Positions 34,749 to 42,451 of a stretch of 64,000 nucleotides of DNA are shown here, one piece after another. The stretch lies in the NCBI RefSeq assembly GCF_900102105.1, contig NZ_FNBB01000015.1:46161-110160 (forward strand), written 5' to 3'. The stretch's first letter is position 1, and every line of letters starts with the position of its first letter. The translations under genes and the position numbers were made by a program. This stretch comes from Agrobacterium pusense (GTDB lineage Bacteria > Pseudomonadota > Alphaproteobacteria > Rhizobiales > Rhizobiaceae). Below the pieces are notes generated by a model. It saw only the letters and a list, made by a program, of their open reading frames with translations. It had not been told where the DNA came from and made no database searches.

Positions 34749-35281
34749 TGCCTTGTCGGATTGGCGCGGTAACGCTCACCGTAGGGCTGGAGAAAACTGA
34801 GACTGGCCCCGATTTCGGCTTTGGTCGCCCGTGCGGCGTCTTCCACCTGCGAATAAACCGGGAAGACGGGCTGGCCGGCACTGTCACCGAAGACGAAGGC
34901 CACGCCCTTGCTGATCAGCACTTCCGAGAGAGACCGTGCGGTATCTCTATCCATGAAAACGCATTCAGCATATGACACCATCAACCGGCCGCGGGTCCGC
35001 CCGAGCTCGTGACAGGGGAATGCGTTTCCGGTGAATTGCTGCACGTCTGAGATGGTCACAGTCATCGCCGCAAGCGAGACGATGGAGCGGGTTGCCACAA
35101 AGTCTGCATATTCGAGCGGCTCGATTGAAAGGCCGCCCTGGACTTCGGCTAGCCTTGCATGCTGGTAGTGGCGGACAAATTTTGTGGTCGCGTCGACCCA
35201 GCTTTTCTCAGGCAGGGCGACCAGGGAACCGATATGGCCGAAAATAAGATGGCGAGAAGCCCGCCATGGGTCATTCTTCAT
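34745..35281 (-). CDS. Third, most diverged SNase-like protein, first gene of the operon
   Basis: 178 residues from ATG 35281, with an earlier in-frame ATG at 35320 that would lie against the operator. No signal peptide is clear. The second half (YAECVFMDRDTARSLSEVLI; GVAFVFGDSAGQPVFPVY; VEDAARATKAEIGASLSF) parallels the tail of the two downstream SNase-like proteins, but no catalytic residue is retained. It overlaps the next gene (ATGA). A non-enzymatic role in the transfer machinery is plausible. Confidence 0.55.
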   Translation of the reverse strand: MKNDPWRASRHLIFGHIGSLVALPEKSWVDATTKFVRHYQHARLAEVQGGLSIEPLEYADFVATRSIVSLAAMTVTISDVQQFTGNAFPCHELGRTRGRLMVSYAECVFMDRDTARSLSEVLISKGVAFVFGDSAGQPVFPVYSQVEDAARATKAEIGASLSFLQPYGERYRANPTRH

Positions 35282-35322
35282 GTTCGCATCCGTTGCCTGT
35301 TGACTTTTTCGAATATGCACGA

Positions 35323-35342
35323 AATTGTACTGCAGTGCAAGT
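35323..35342. promoter_or_regulatory. Conjugation-regulon operator, site 4
   Basis: AATTGTACTG/CAGTGCAAGT, the best-centred of the four related sites, lying between the leftward six-gene operon and the rightward relaxase operon. A regulator bound here could control both divergent units. Confidence 0.6.
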
Positions 35343-35408
35343 ATTGAGCGGCCTTGAAGTTTGAGGCAAGCTTGGTCACAGGCTCATTTTGCGTGTTGAG
35401 ACGGGAAG

Positions 35409-35810
35409 ATGTCGATCTATAAAAAAGCTCTCATGGCCTTCACGTTTCCAGTCCGCGCCGCCTGGTTGCTGCTCCAGATCGCGTGCTTCCTCCTGGTGTC
35501 GATGGCATGCATCTTGGTTACGGCCTTTGTCGGCTACTGGATCGTGTTGACGTTTTCGTATGCCTTTTTGCCGCCGGAAACGGCCGGGAGCGTCTGGCAA
35601 TGGGCCACCGACCTCTATGCTGAATCTGCTTGGTTTAGGGCCGGGACAATCACATCGTTCCTGCTGCTCGTTTTGCCAATTCTTCGATTCTGGCCGGGGA
35701 GGGATCCGGTTTCCGAGGCAGCACGAACGCTCGAAACGATGCGGCTTAATGAGGGGCTTATCGCAGCCCGGCAACAGGAGGAGGCACGGGCAAAGCTTCG
35801 TGGCCGGTGA
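35409..35810 (+). CDS. Small inner-membrane protein, first gene of the relaxase operon
   Basis: 133 residues with three predicted membrane segments (about 10-30, 31-55 and 79-99: ITSFLLLVLPILRFW) and a basic cytoplasmic tail (ARQQEEARAKLRGR). GACGGGAAG precedes the ATG. Its stop overlaps a possible GTG start of the ParA-like frame, so it is co-transcribed with the relaxosome genes. The family is not recognised; a role in anchoring the ParA-like protein is speculative. Confidence 0.65.
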   Translation: MSIYKKALMAFTFPVRAAWLLLQIACFLLVSMACILVTAFVGYWIVLTFSYAFLPPETAGSVWQWATDLYAESAWFRAGTITSFLLLVLPILRFWPGRDPVSEAARTLETMRLNEGLIAARQQEEARAKLRGR

Positions 35811-35932
35811 AGGATCGTGTTCCCTCGTATGAGATGGGAGCAAAGACAACTGCCAGGCTGGGTTCAGATCTTCCGCTTACGGGCGCGCAAGCGATCGCGA
35901 TCCAGACGTCGGCAAAATGGGTGAGAAATGTC

Positions 35933-36682
35933 ATGACAGTCAAACCCCTCTCTCTCGCCATATCGACCTTCAAGGGCGGGGCCGGGAAGTCGACCCTGAA
36001 CGTCAATCTCGCTGCGGAGTTTGCACAGCAAGGCCACAAGACGCTGCTGATCGATTGCGACGAACAGGAATCGTCGACGCGCTGGTACAATGTCTCCATG
36101 AAGCGGGGCCTATTGCCGACGGACGGGTCATTGTTGCATCTGCGCGTGGCGCCTCGAGACAGGTTTCGTGAGCGGCTCGACAACGCGCCCGAGGCGGCAA
36201 TCCGGATCTACGATGTCGGTGGGTACGTGCATCAGCGCGCGATCGAAGTCTACCACGAGTGCGATGCCATCCTTATTCCAGTGATTCCAGAGCCAACGGC
36301 AGCCACGTCGGCCATCAAGGTGGCTACCATATTGACGGAAATAGGTCGGAAGCGGGATCGCGGGCCGATCCCTTACGCGGCGATCTGGAACTACGTGGAC
36401 ATGATTGCCCTCAAGCACAATCGATCGCTTCCCGAGGTTCACGCGATCTTGGCGAGCGGCCGGATACCCGTGGTCGAAACGGTCGTCCGTAAGAGCAATC
36501 ATTTCAGCGACGTGGGGGCCGGTTACGGTTCCCTATACTCGAAACTCGCAGGCATTGTGAACAACCCGGCGTTGACGCCGTCAGCCAAACGGCGGGCGTC
36601 GGAAAGCGTGCTCGATGCAATCGATCTCGTGAAAAGGATCAACAACGAGTTCATCGGTCTGCTGCAGGCGGAGGGGGTTTAA
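35933..36682 (+). CDS. ParA-family ATPase, VirC1-like
   Basis: 249 residues from ATG 35933; the frame is open to GTG 35807, which overlaps the previous stop, so a 291-residue form cannot be excluded. A deviant Walker A (STFKGGAGKSTL, about 9-20) with the signature first Lys, LIDCDEQESS (about 40) and IYDVGGYVHQ (about 88) identify a ParA/MinD-type ATPase. The DVGG in place of DTPG is unusual. As it precedes an RHH protein and a relaxase rather than parB, it resembles VirC1, which brings the transfer intermediate to the secretion channel. Confidence 0.75.
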   Translation: MTVKPLSLAISTFKGGAGKSTLNVNLAAEFAQQGHKTLLIDCDEQESSTRWYNVSMKRGLLPTDGSLLHLRVAPRDRFRERLDNAPEAAIRIYDVGGYVHQRAIEVYHECDAILIPVIPEPTAATSAIKVATILTEIGRKRDRGPIPYAAIWNYVDMIALKHNRSLPEVHAILASGRIPVVETVVRKSNHFSDVGAGYGSLYSKLAGIVNNPALTPSAKRRASESVLDAIDLVKRINNEFIGLLQAEGV

Positions 36683-36684
36683 CG

Positions 36685-37089
36685 ATGTCAAAGGAAAGAA
36701 CGTCGGCCGGCAACATTCTCGCCGTTACCCAAGCAGGGGAAGAAAAAGCGAAGGACGTCGAGGAGGCAGCAACTTCCTACATGCCAACAAATATAGACCT
36801 CGAAGCTCTCATGCCCGCTGGTTCTGGTTCGGCACAGGCGGAAACCGGTTTTTCGGAGCCAGATTCTTCGAAGATCCGAATGCCGGCCAGCCTTGAAAAC
36901 AAGCGAGGATCGGAGTCCAAGGCGCCCAAGACAACGGCTCGTGCGTCAGTAAAACGGAAACGGGTATCGCTTTATCTTGATGACGATGTATTGACGAAGA
37001 TTTTCCACGTGTCTTTGGAGCAGCACGAGCAACTGTCCTCAGCGACCCATCGCTTGATTCTGGAAGCCCTTAAAGCAAGGGGGCTGTAG
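36685..37089 (+). CDS. Ribbon-helix-helix-like protein, VirC2-like position
   Basis: 134 residues. The first 85 residues are disordered and Ala/Ser/Glu-rich. The last 45 (KRKRVSLYLDDDVLTKIFHV, then LSSATHRLILEALKARGL) fit a ribbon-helix-helix DNA-binding unit. It lies two bases after the ParA-like gene. By analogy with VirC2, it may bind an enhancer near oriT. Function is inferred from position and fold only. Confidence 0.6.
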   Translation: MSKERTSAGNILAVTQAGEEKAKDVEEAATSYMPTNIDLEALMPAGSGSAQAETGFSEPDSSKIRMPASLENKRGSESKAPKTTARASVKRKRVSLYLDDDVLTKIFHVSLEQHEQLSSATHRLILEALKARGL

Positions 37090-37095
37090 ATCGAA

Positions 37096-37488
37096 ATGAG
37101 AGGTCCGCCCATTATGTTCCGCCTTCCCGATCATGTCCTAGGAAACGTGGAGGCTCTTGCCGGACGGCTTGATATTTCCGTCAACATCGTTGCCAAGCTT
37201 ATCGTCGTCAGGGAGATCATGAATGTTCCAGCCATGCTCGATGAACATGATCGTCAGTTGGCCGACATACATCGGTTCCTACGTGAGCTGGCCTTCCGTA
37301 ACGAAGAATTCGTCACAGACGAGGGTACCCGCGCCGAGAGCGTCCGTGTGATTGCGCAGAGGCTGGATGACGTGCTGGGCGCTCTCGACGCCATTCGCGA
37401 TGCCGCCTTTGTCCGGCCATCGTCTTATATCGTCGACTTGATCAGGAGGCATGATGAGGGAGCCGTTCAGAAGTCGCTTGAACGCTAG
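37096..37488 (+). CDS. MobC-like relaxosome accessory protein
   Basis: 130 residues, helical. The N-terminus (PPIMFRLPDHVLGNVEALAGR) looks like an RHH or MobC-type DNA-binding part, and the second half is helical (LDDVLGALDAIRDAA). It overlaps the relaxase start by 38 bases, as mobC-type genes often do. It probably helps the relaxase recognise oriT. The assignment rests on size, position and weak sequence style. Confidence 0.5.
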   Translation: MRGPPIMFRLPDHVLGNVEALAGRLDISVNIVAKLIVVREIMNVPAMLDEHDRQLADIHRFLRELAFRNEEFVTDEGTRAESVRVIAQRLDDVLGALDAIRDAAFVRPSSYIVDLIRRHDEGAVQKSLER

Positions 37489-39472
37489 ATCCGAAGGTCG
37501 CCGGCTGCCAAGCTATTTCGATTTGATCGACGACGAGCTGCGCCGTCGTGGCGCGGGTGGCGGAGGTGGGAAGCGCGCGTCGGCCGTGAAAGATAAAGGA
37601 ACACCCGCAAAGCACCCTGCTGTCTCCTCGGCGCTTAGCCGCGCGGCGGGTAACAACGCGGTCGTCGTCAAGGTTCTGTCTTATGGTGCAGGCGCCGGCT
37701 CTGTGCGCCACGTCTTGCACTACCAGGCTAAGGAAGAAAAGGCCCACGATCAGGACGACCGGGAGGTATCGGATATCAATGAAGCCGTGCGCTCATGGGA
37801 GAGAGAGTTCGGCCATCGGAAGGGTAGCAGGGACGTTGTTAGTCTGACCTACGAGCTCGAAAATGCGGACCGGGCAGACATCGCTCGTGCACTTTCCTCG
37901 CTCGCAGAGGATGGTTTCCGCCGGGCTGGCGACATAGATCGAACATACGTCTTCAGTGTGAGTGATGGCGAGAGGGGACAGACAAGGCTGCACTTCGTGC
38001 TCGTCATTGCGCATGAAAAGAAGGATCGGGCGGATCGCAGCAGCAGCAACCGTATTCCGGGCGAGGCAGACATCGCGCATGCTATCGAGCAGCGCCTGGA
38101 CAAAACCTTGCGGGGAGAGGGCATCACGCCGATCTCGCGCTATCCGGTCGAGTTTTCGTCTGGTCCGAAGGGTCTGATTGCGGCCTTGCACGCCATGCAG
38201 CGCGGCGCGGTGGAGGTGACGCTTTCGACAAAAGCGTGCATCGAGGAACGGCCAGGCAGAAGCGGGCGGTATTTCCGCGGCGGCGAGCGCCGCGAGATCA
38301 CCACGGCCGATCAAAAGCAGCTGACGGCGGAGGGAAAAATCGTGGGCGCGCTTATGCAGACCCGACAGCCACGAGATTTTATGCATTTGTTGCTATCGGG
38401 ACCGGCGAACGTCGATCGAGACGAGCTCCTCCTTGCTGGCCGCGACTTCCTCAGAGCGCAATTCGCTGGGCATCGCTATTCCTATGCGATTCACAATCGC
38501 AACGATCTTGCCAAGCATCCACATCTGCATGTGATTGTCGCGTTGCGCGATGGCAGCGGACAGATGCTCAATCCCAACATTCGCGACTTTATGGAATGGC
38601 GGATGCGCTTCGCCGAAATAGCGAGGGAACGTGGAATCCCAGTTGAACGACACAAACGCATCGAACGCGCCGCTCCGCCACCCGTCAAGCGTTGGGAGTG
38701 GGAAATGTTCCAGCGAATGGGAGCGACGGCGCCGCCAAGGGTGATCGAGAAGGTGATGGCCAAGGTTCGCGACACACCGACGGCGCCGAAGCTTGCGGAA
38801 GCCAGAAGGCGGCTGGACCAGACTCGGCGCTCGGTCGGACGTGTCGTCAGGATGCTGGACGGGATTGCTAAGGACCGAAATGCGCCGAGCACGGCGCGCG
38901 AGTTGAGTCAGGACCTCTTAACCGGGCTGCAACGTGAGTACCTGCGGCTCAAAACGGCCGTCCACGATGGCCGCGATCCCTCCAGAGAAAAAGGAGAAGA
39001 GCATACGTTGCGATCGACCCCCATTAGCGCCGCCCAGGCCAAGACGGCGAAACAAACTCTTGCGAACACCGCCTCGGCCATTGCAGCGAGGATCGCCAAC
39101 CCTTCCGACCGCCTGATCTTCGAGCAAGCGTCCAAGGTAATCGGAAAAGTCGTCGGATTGCAGCTCGACGCGCGTGTCACGAAAAACCGCAGTCGCGCCG
39201 AGGAGGGCAAAGACAAGGGCAGCTACGACAGCCTCGAAACGAAGTCGGTCGCAGGGCGCGATCATGTGGCAGAGCAGGGGATCATCAAGAAGACGTCGAA
39301 CGACCGCTCAGTCGATGCTGCGCGCATCGCCCGTTCCAATGTTGAGCGTGATCAGACGGACAATGACCGGCCCAATCGCCAGCGTGACAAAAGCCAGCAG
39401 CGCGATCGCGAAATGACGAAATCGATCAAGCTTGGTCCGCCCCGGGGGAATGGTAGGGACCGCAGTCGTTGA
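37451..39472 (+). CDS. Relaxase (MOBP-like, similar to rhizobial type IV plasmid MobZ)
   Basis: 673 residues. The His-triad metal-binding motif of relaxases is present as IHNRNDLAKHPHLHVIVAL (about 347-366). A preceding domain (about 65-220: VVKVLSYGAGAGSVRHVLHY; LHFVLVIAHEKKD) holds the rest of the nicking domain. The C-terminal 250 residues are helical and basic, typical of the relaxase tail recognised for secretion. It should nick oriT and pilot the strand through the VirB/D4 channel. I did not find oriT. The 3' end overlaps the convergent gene by 47 bases. Confidence 0.8.
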   Translation: MMREPFRSRLNARSEGRRLPSYFDLIDDELRRRGAGGGGGKRASAVKDKGTPAKHPAVSSALSRAAGNNAVVVKVLSYGAGAGSVRHVLHYQAKEEKAHDQDDREVSDINEAVRSWEREFGHRKGSRDVVSLTYELENADRADIARALSSLAEDGFRRAGDIDRTYVFSVSDGERGQTRLHFVLVIAHEKKDRADRSSSNRIPGEADIAHAIEQRLDKTLRGEGITPISRYPVEFSSGPKGLIAALHAMQRGAVEVTLSTKACIEERPGRSGRYFRGGERREITTADQKQLTAEGKIVGALMQTRQPRDFMHLLLSGPANVDRDELLLAGRDFLRAQFAGHRYSYAIHNRNDLAKHPHLHVIVALRDGSGQMLNPNIRDFMEWRMRFAEIARERGIPVERHKRIERAAPPPVKRWEWEMFQRMGATAPPRVIEKVMAKVRDTPTAPKLAEARRRLDQTRRSVGRVVRMLDGIAKDRNAPSTARELSQDLLTGLQREYLRLKTAVHDGRDPSREKGEEHTLRSTPISAAQAKTAKQTLANTASAIAARIANPSDRLIFEQASKVIGKVVGLQLDARVTKNRSRAEEGKDKGSYDSLETKSVAGRDHVAEQGIIKKTSNDRSVDAARIARSNVERDQTDNDRPNRQRDKSQQRDREMTKSIKLGPPRGNGRDRSR

Positions 39473-40097
39473 ACTCTTTTTTGCCGACGATTCGGGCTGG
39501 CACGCTCAGTCTCAGCATTCTTTCGATCTCGGTGTCAAACGATCCGGCGCCACAATTTTCGGAAGAAAGGGAAGTGGAGAATTCTTCTGGAATTATATGG
39601 TCGCGGTGACCGCCTTCCATGGGGGGATAGTGGATGTAGGCGATGCCCGCCTCTACTGCTGCACGCCGTCCTTCGGCGGTGCTGCAGACCAACATGGCTT
39701 CCTTCTTTTCAACACCATACCACTCGATCGCTCGAAATACCGTATCCGTATCTGCCATTCCCGACCGATCATCCTGAGCTTGACGGAAGGTGCCCCATGT
39801 CATCCAGAAGTCCGGGACGACCTCCCGAACCTTCAATAGATCGTCGAGGATACGGGTTAGAGCGAGAAATTCTGGCGTGCTCTGGGTGCCGACCGTCATC
39901 CCTCTGGCGTCGGAGATGAAGCCGAAGCGGACGTCTTTTTGACGAAGTTGCTGTAGCATCTGGACAAAGATGGCGTTGACGTCTCCCAGCGTGAAGTCTC
40001 TGGGAGGGATAGTTCGTCTCAAAAGGATGCCATCTCTCTCGAAAATGATGAGACCTCTCGAACCGATTTTTCGGAATGTGCAGTCAATGGTATCCAT
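39426..40097 (-). CDS. HAD-like (HisB-type) protein lacking the nucleophile
   Basis: 223 residues from ATG 40097. The frame resembles the HisB/GmhB branch of HAD phosphatases: GLIIFERDGILL (about 15-26), a helical FVQMLQQLRQKDVRFGFISDARGM block, then LVCSTAEGRRAAVEAGIAYIHY near the end. The first Asp of the DxD motif is Glu (FERDG, E20), the SN of motif II is SD, and the GD of motif IV is missing, so phosphatase activity is doubtful. It may be a binding protein or a decayed enzyme. It is the distal gene of a leftward pair with the methyltransferase. Confidence 0.5.
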   Translation of the reverse strand: MDTIDCTFRKIGSRGLIIFERDGILLRRTIPPRDFTLGDVNAIFVQMLQQLRQKDVRFGFISDARGMTVGTQSTPEFLALTRILDDLLKVREVVPDFWMTWGTFRQAQDDRSGMADTDTVFRAIEWYGVEKKEAMLVCSTAEGRRAAVEAGIAYIHYPPMEGGHRDHIIPEEFSTSLSSENCGAGSFDTEIERMLRLSVPARIVGKKEFNDCGPYHSPGADQA

Positions 40098-40253
40098 CGG
40101 CAGACGATCCAAGCTGGGACACGCTCGCTATCAAAAATATGGGTGTCCGAAGAGTCACATTTCTGACCAGTTGATTGCGACCCTTCAATATACACGAGCG
40201 GAACAGATGTGGCTGTTTAGAACATGGGCGAGTGTTTGGTGAGGAAGCTCATT

Positions 40254-41231
40254 TTAGGGATCGGGAAGAAAGCGGGCGGGCACTTCGCCATACGTGTATT
40301 CAGACGGAATAGCCGCAGGTCCGAGGCAGGAGACAAACAAATACAGATTTCTCAGGCTGTTGCTTGCCGCAATCGAGTAGAAGTTTCCGCTGTTCCAGAT
40401 GATATAAGCGTATGAGAACACATCTCTCAAAACGGAGCGCATTTCGTCGAGAGTGACTTCATTGAGGTTCATGGTTTCCAAAACATTTGTCTTTTTGCGG
40501 TTTATTTCGGCCTCGCTGAAATATCGGACCTTAAACCCGTGATCCTTTTGAAGTTCTCTCCGTCGATACTCTTCGACATCTTGGCTGCGGAACTTCTCAA
40601 GAAAAATCATCAATCCTTTTGCCTTGAGATTACGTCGGACAAAAGCGATCTGCTGCTGGCGGTTCGGCGAGTACATTTGAAATGTGGTATCTTCGAAGAT
40701 AATATCAAAACCTGACGCAAAGTCCTGAAGCCCAGGTGTTTGGCTGAGCGATTCCGGTGACAGGTGATTAAAGGGGCCAAGGAAGAATTGCGCATGTTTT
40801 GGGACGCCCCAAGCGTAGAAGCTTTCCTGGTTTTCGATGGTCGGGCTGCACGACAGTGACAGGATTTGCCCGTCGGCAAGCTCGCTGATGGTTCGCGCCA
40901 TCGTTCCTTCCGCCGTTCCCAAGCTATAGAGGGTTAGTGGAGACTGACGTGCGGACGAGTATCGGAGTATGGCCGTCCCTAGTCTTATCTCCTCTTCATA
41001 TCGGTAAGGAATGCTGCTCAAGTAATGCTGATCGAACGGTCCCTGTCTGACTGCGTGTAGCGCGACAAACCGCTCAGTCTCGGGGTTGCGTTCCAAAAGC
41101 CGGAAATCAAGAGAGGGTCGGCGAATAGGAACTCCCGCCCGCCCTGCTGCAGTGGACGAAAAGAAATCGGCCAATTCGTTTAAGCGGGCTCCCCGCTCGC
41201 ACTCTTCGTGAAACTGCGTGAAGTCTTGCAT
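40254..41231 (-). CDS. Class I SAM-dependent methyltransferase
   Basis: 325 residues. The SAM-binding motif I is LYSLGTAEGTMART (about 101-114), followed by an acidic strand end (FDIIFEDTTFQMY, about 171) and GLMIFLEKF (about 207). The N-terminus (1-85) and the C-terminal 60 residues are not familiar. The substrate is unknown; placement beside an exporter and an amino-acid importer suggests methylation of a small amino-acid-derived molecule. It is divergent from the first AraC gene across a 256-base AT-richer interval. Start ATG 41231. Confidence 0.7.
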   Translation of the reverse strand: MQDFTQFHEECERGARLNELADFFSSTAAGRAGVPIRRPSLDFRLLERNPETERFVALHAVRQGPFDQHYLSSIPYRYEEEIRLGTAILRYSSARQSPLTLYSLGTAEGTMARTISELADGQILSLSCSPTIENQESFYAWGVPKHAQFFLGPFNHLSPESLSQTPGLQDFASGFDIIFEDTTFQMYSPNRQQQIAFVRRNLKAKGLMIFLEKFRSQDVEEYRRRELQKDHGFKVRYFSEAEINRKKTNVLETMNLNEVTLDEMRSVLRDVFSYAYIIWNSGNFYSIAASNSLRNLYLFVSCLGPAAIPSEYTYGEVPARFLPDP

Positions 41232-41487
41232 CTAATGCCTCTCGATAGCATTGCCAATCCAGTTCTGCAGGATCCGGTCAGTTGACGATTCCACGGAACC
41301 GTGAGACGCAAACCTGACTGCTGGGCTCAGCTATCGTGCGGGGCTAGGCGCAAAGCTTCATTCAGAAATTTGATATGTTTTCAAGAATATGATGCATTTT
41401 TCCGATTGCGAGTACATGTGTTTGCCTGACCTCTTTGGGTGCCTTAATCTTTTAGCTGAGTAAAAAGTTTGTGCGGGAGATAATGGG

Positions 41488-42369
41488 TTGCCATTACTTA
41501 GCCACCGACGCATTTTGCCGGAAAATTCCGAAAGTGCGGTCGTCTCACAAAAGCAAGCGCAATGGGATGAATTCTGTATCGGGCTCGTGCGAAGAAAAGG
41601 TGTCAGGCGTCAGCAGATTGATTTCAAAAGCCATACGCATTCGCTTTTTCTTAACCTGGAAGGGGCAGCGAGATCCGGAGAGACATTTCTCGACGGTCGT
41701 CGGCATTCATTCGCAGCGCGGCCGCAAGGATCATTGGTCTACATTCCGCCCGGCGTCATGTGGCATGGATGGGATGAAGGCGACCAAAACGCGGCCTATC
41801 TCCTGATTTCCGCCGAGGAACGATTTGCCGACAAAGTTTTTGGCGATGACTTCGTGCCCGCACGGTTTGTCCCGAATATGTCGTTTCAGGACGTAGGGAT
41901 TGAGCATGCCGCCCGAAAAATTTATTTGGAGCTTGCGCAGCTGGATTCCGCAAGTGGACTCATAGTGGAAGGGCAGCTCACCACAATCTTCGGGCACTTG
42001 TTGCGACGTTCAAGGCTCTTCGACAAGCACCGCAAAGGCGGCCTCGCGCCTGCCGTGCTTAAACGCATCACTCAGCGTATTGACGCGGCGCTGGAGGAGA
42101 AAGTCAGCTTGGGCGCGATCGCACAAGAGTTCGGGTATAGTGCGGCGCACTTGTCCCGAGCGTTCAAGCAGTCGACCGGTCTTTCTCCACAAGCTCATTT
42201 CAACAAGGTGCGCCTCGACCGGGCGAGCGAGTTGCTTCGTACAACAAGTAAATCGGTGACCGAGATCGCACATTCGTGCGGTTACTCGAGCGGCAGTCAT
42301 CTCTCATCGAGCTTTCACAAGGCTTTTGGTATCTCTCCGATCGCGTACCGCGCTCTTTGGGCCGAATAA
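41488..42369 (+). CDS. AraC family regulator 1 (cupin sensor)
   Basis: 293 residues from TTG 41488 (CGGGAGATAATGGG upstream). The N-terminal cupin-like sensor (HTHSLFLNLEGAARSG; GSLVYIPPGVMWHGWDEG) is followed by the AraC DNA-binding domain (about 195-293: LGAIAQEFGYSAAHLSRAFK; VTEIAHSCGYSSGSHLSSSF). It is a close paralogue of the protein at 45032 (same length, same initiation codon, matching starts MPLLSH and MQLQSH). It is divergent from the methyltransferase and upstream of the MFS gene, so it probably controls both. Confidence 0.9.
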   Translation: MPLLSHRRILPENSESAVVSQKQAQWDEFCIGLVRRKGVRRQQIDFKSHTHSLFLNLEGAARSGETFLDGRRHSFAARPQGSLVYIPPGVMWHGWDEGDQNAAYLLISAEERFADKVFGDDFVPARFVPNMSFQDVGIEHAARKIYLELAQLDSASGLIVEGQLTTIFGHLLRRSRLFDKHRKGGLAPAVLKRITQRIDAALEEKVSLGAIAQEFGYSAAHLSRAFKQSTGLSPQAHFNKVRLDRASELLRTTSKSVTEIAHSCGYSSGSHLSSSFHKAFGISPIAYRALWAE

Positions 42370-42451
42370 AATATCAAAAACATGAAAGCCTGGATGCCTT
42401 TGGGGCCTTAGAATCTTGATGCTGCGGTTAAGGCAGACTCGAGGTAAGTCC

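Noticed and set aside
35933..36682. Plasmid partition protein ParA
   Set aside because: There is no parB or centromere-like repeat next to it; the neighbours are relaxosome genes.
37451..39472. oriT next to the relaxase
   Set aside because: I looked for a nick-like sequence with inverted repeats in 35345-35408 and around 39473-39480 but saw nothing convincing.
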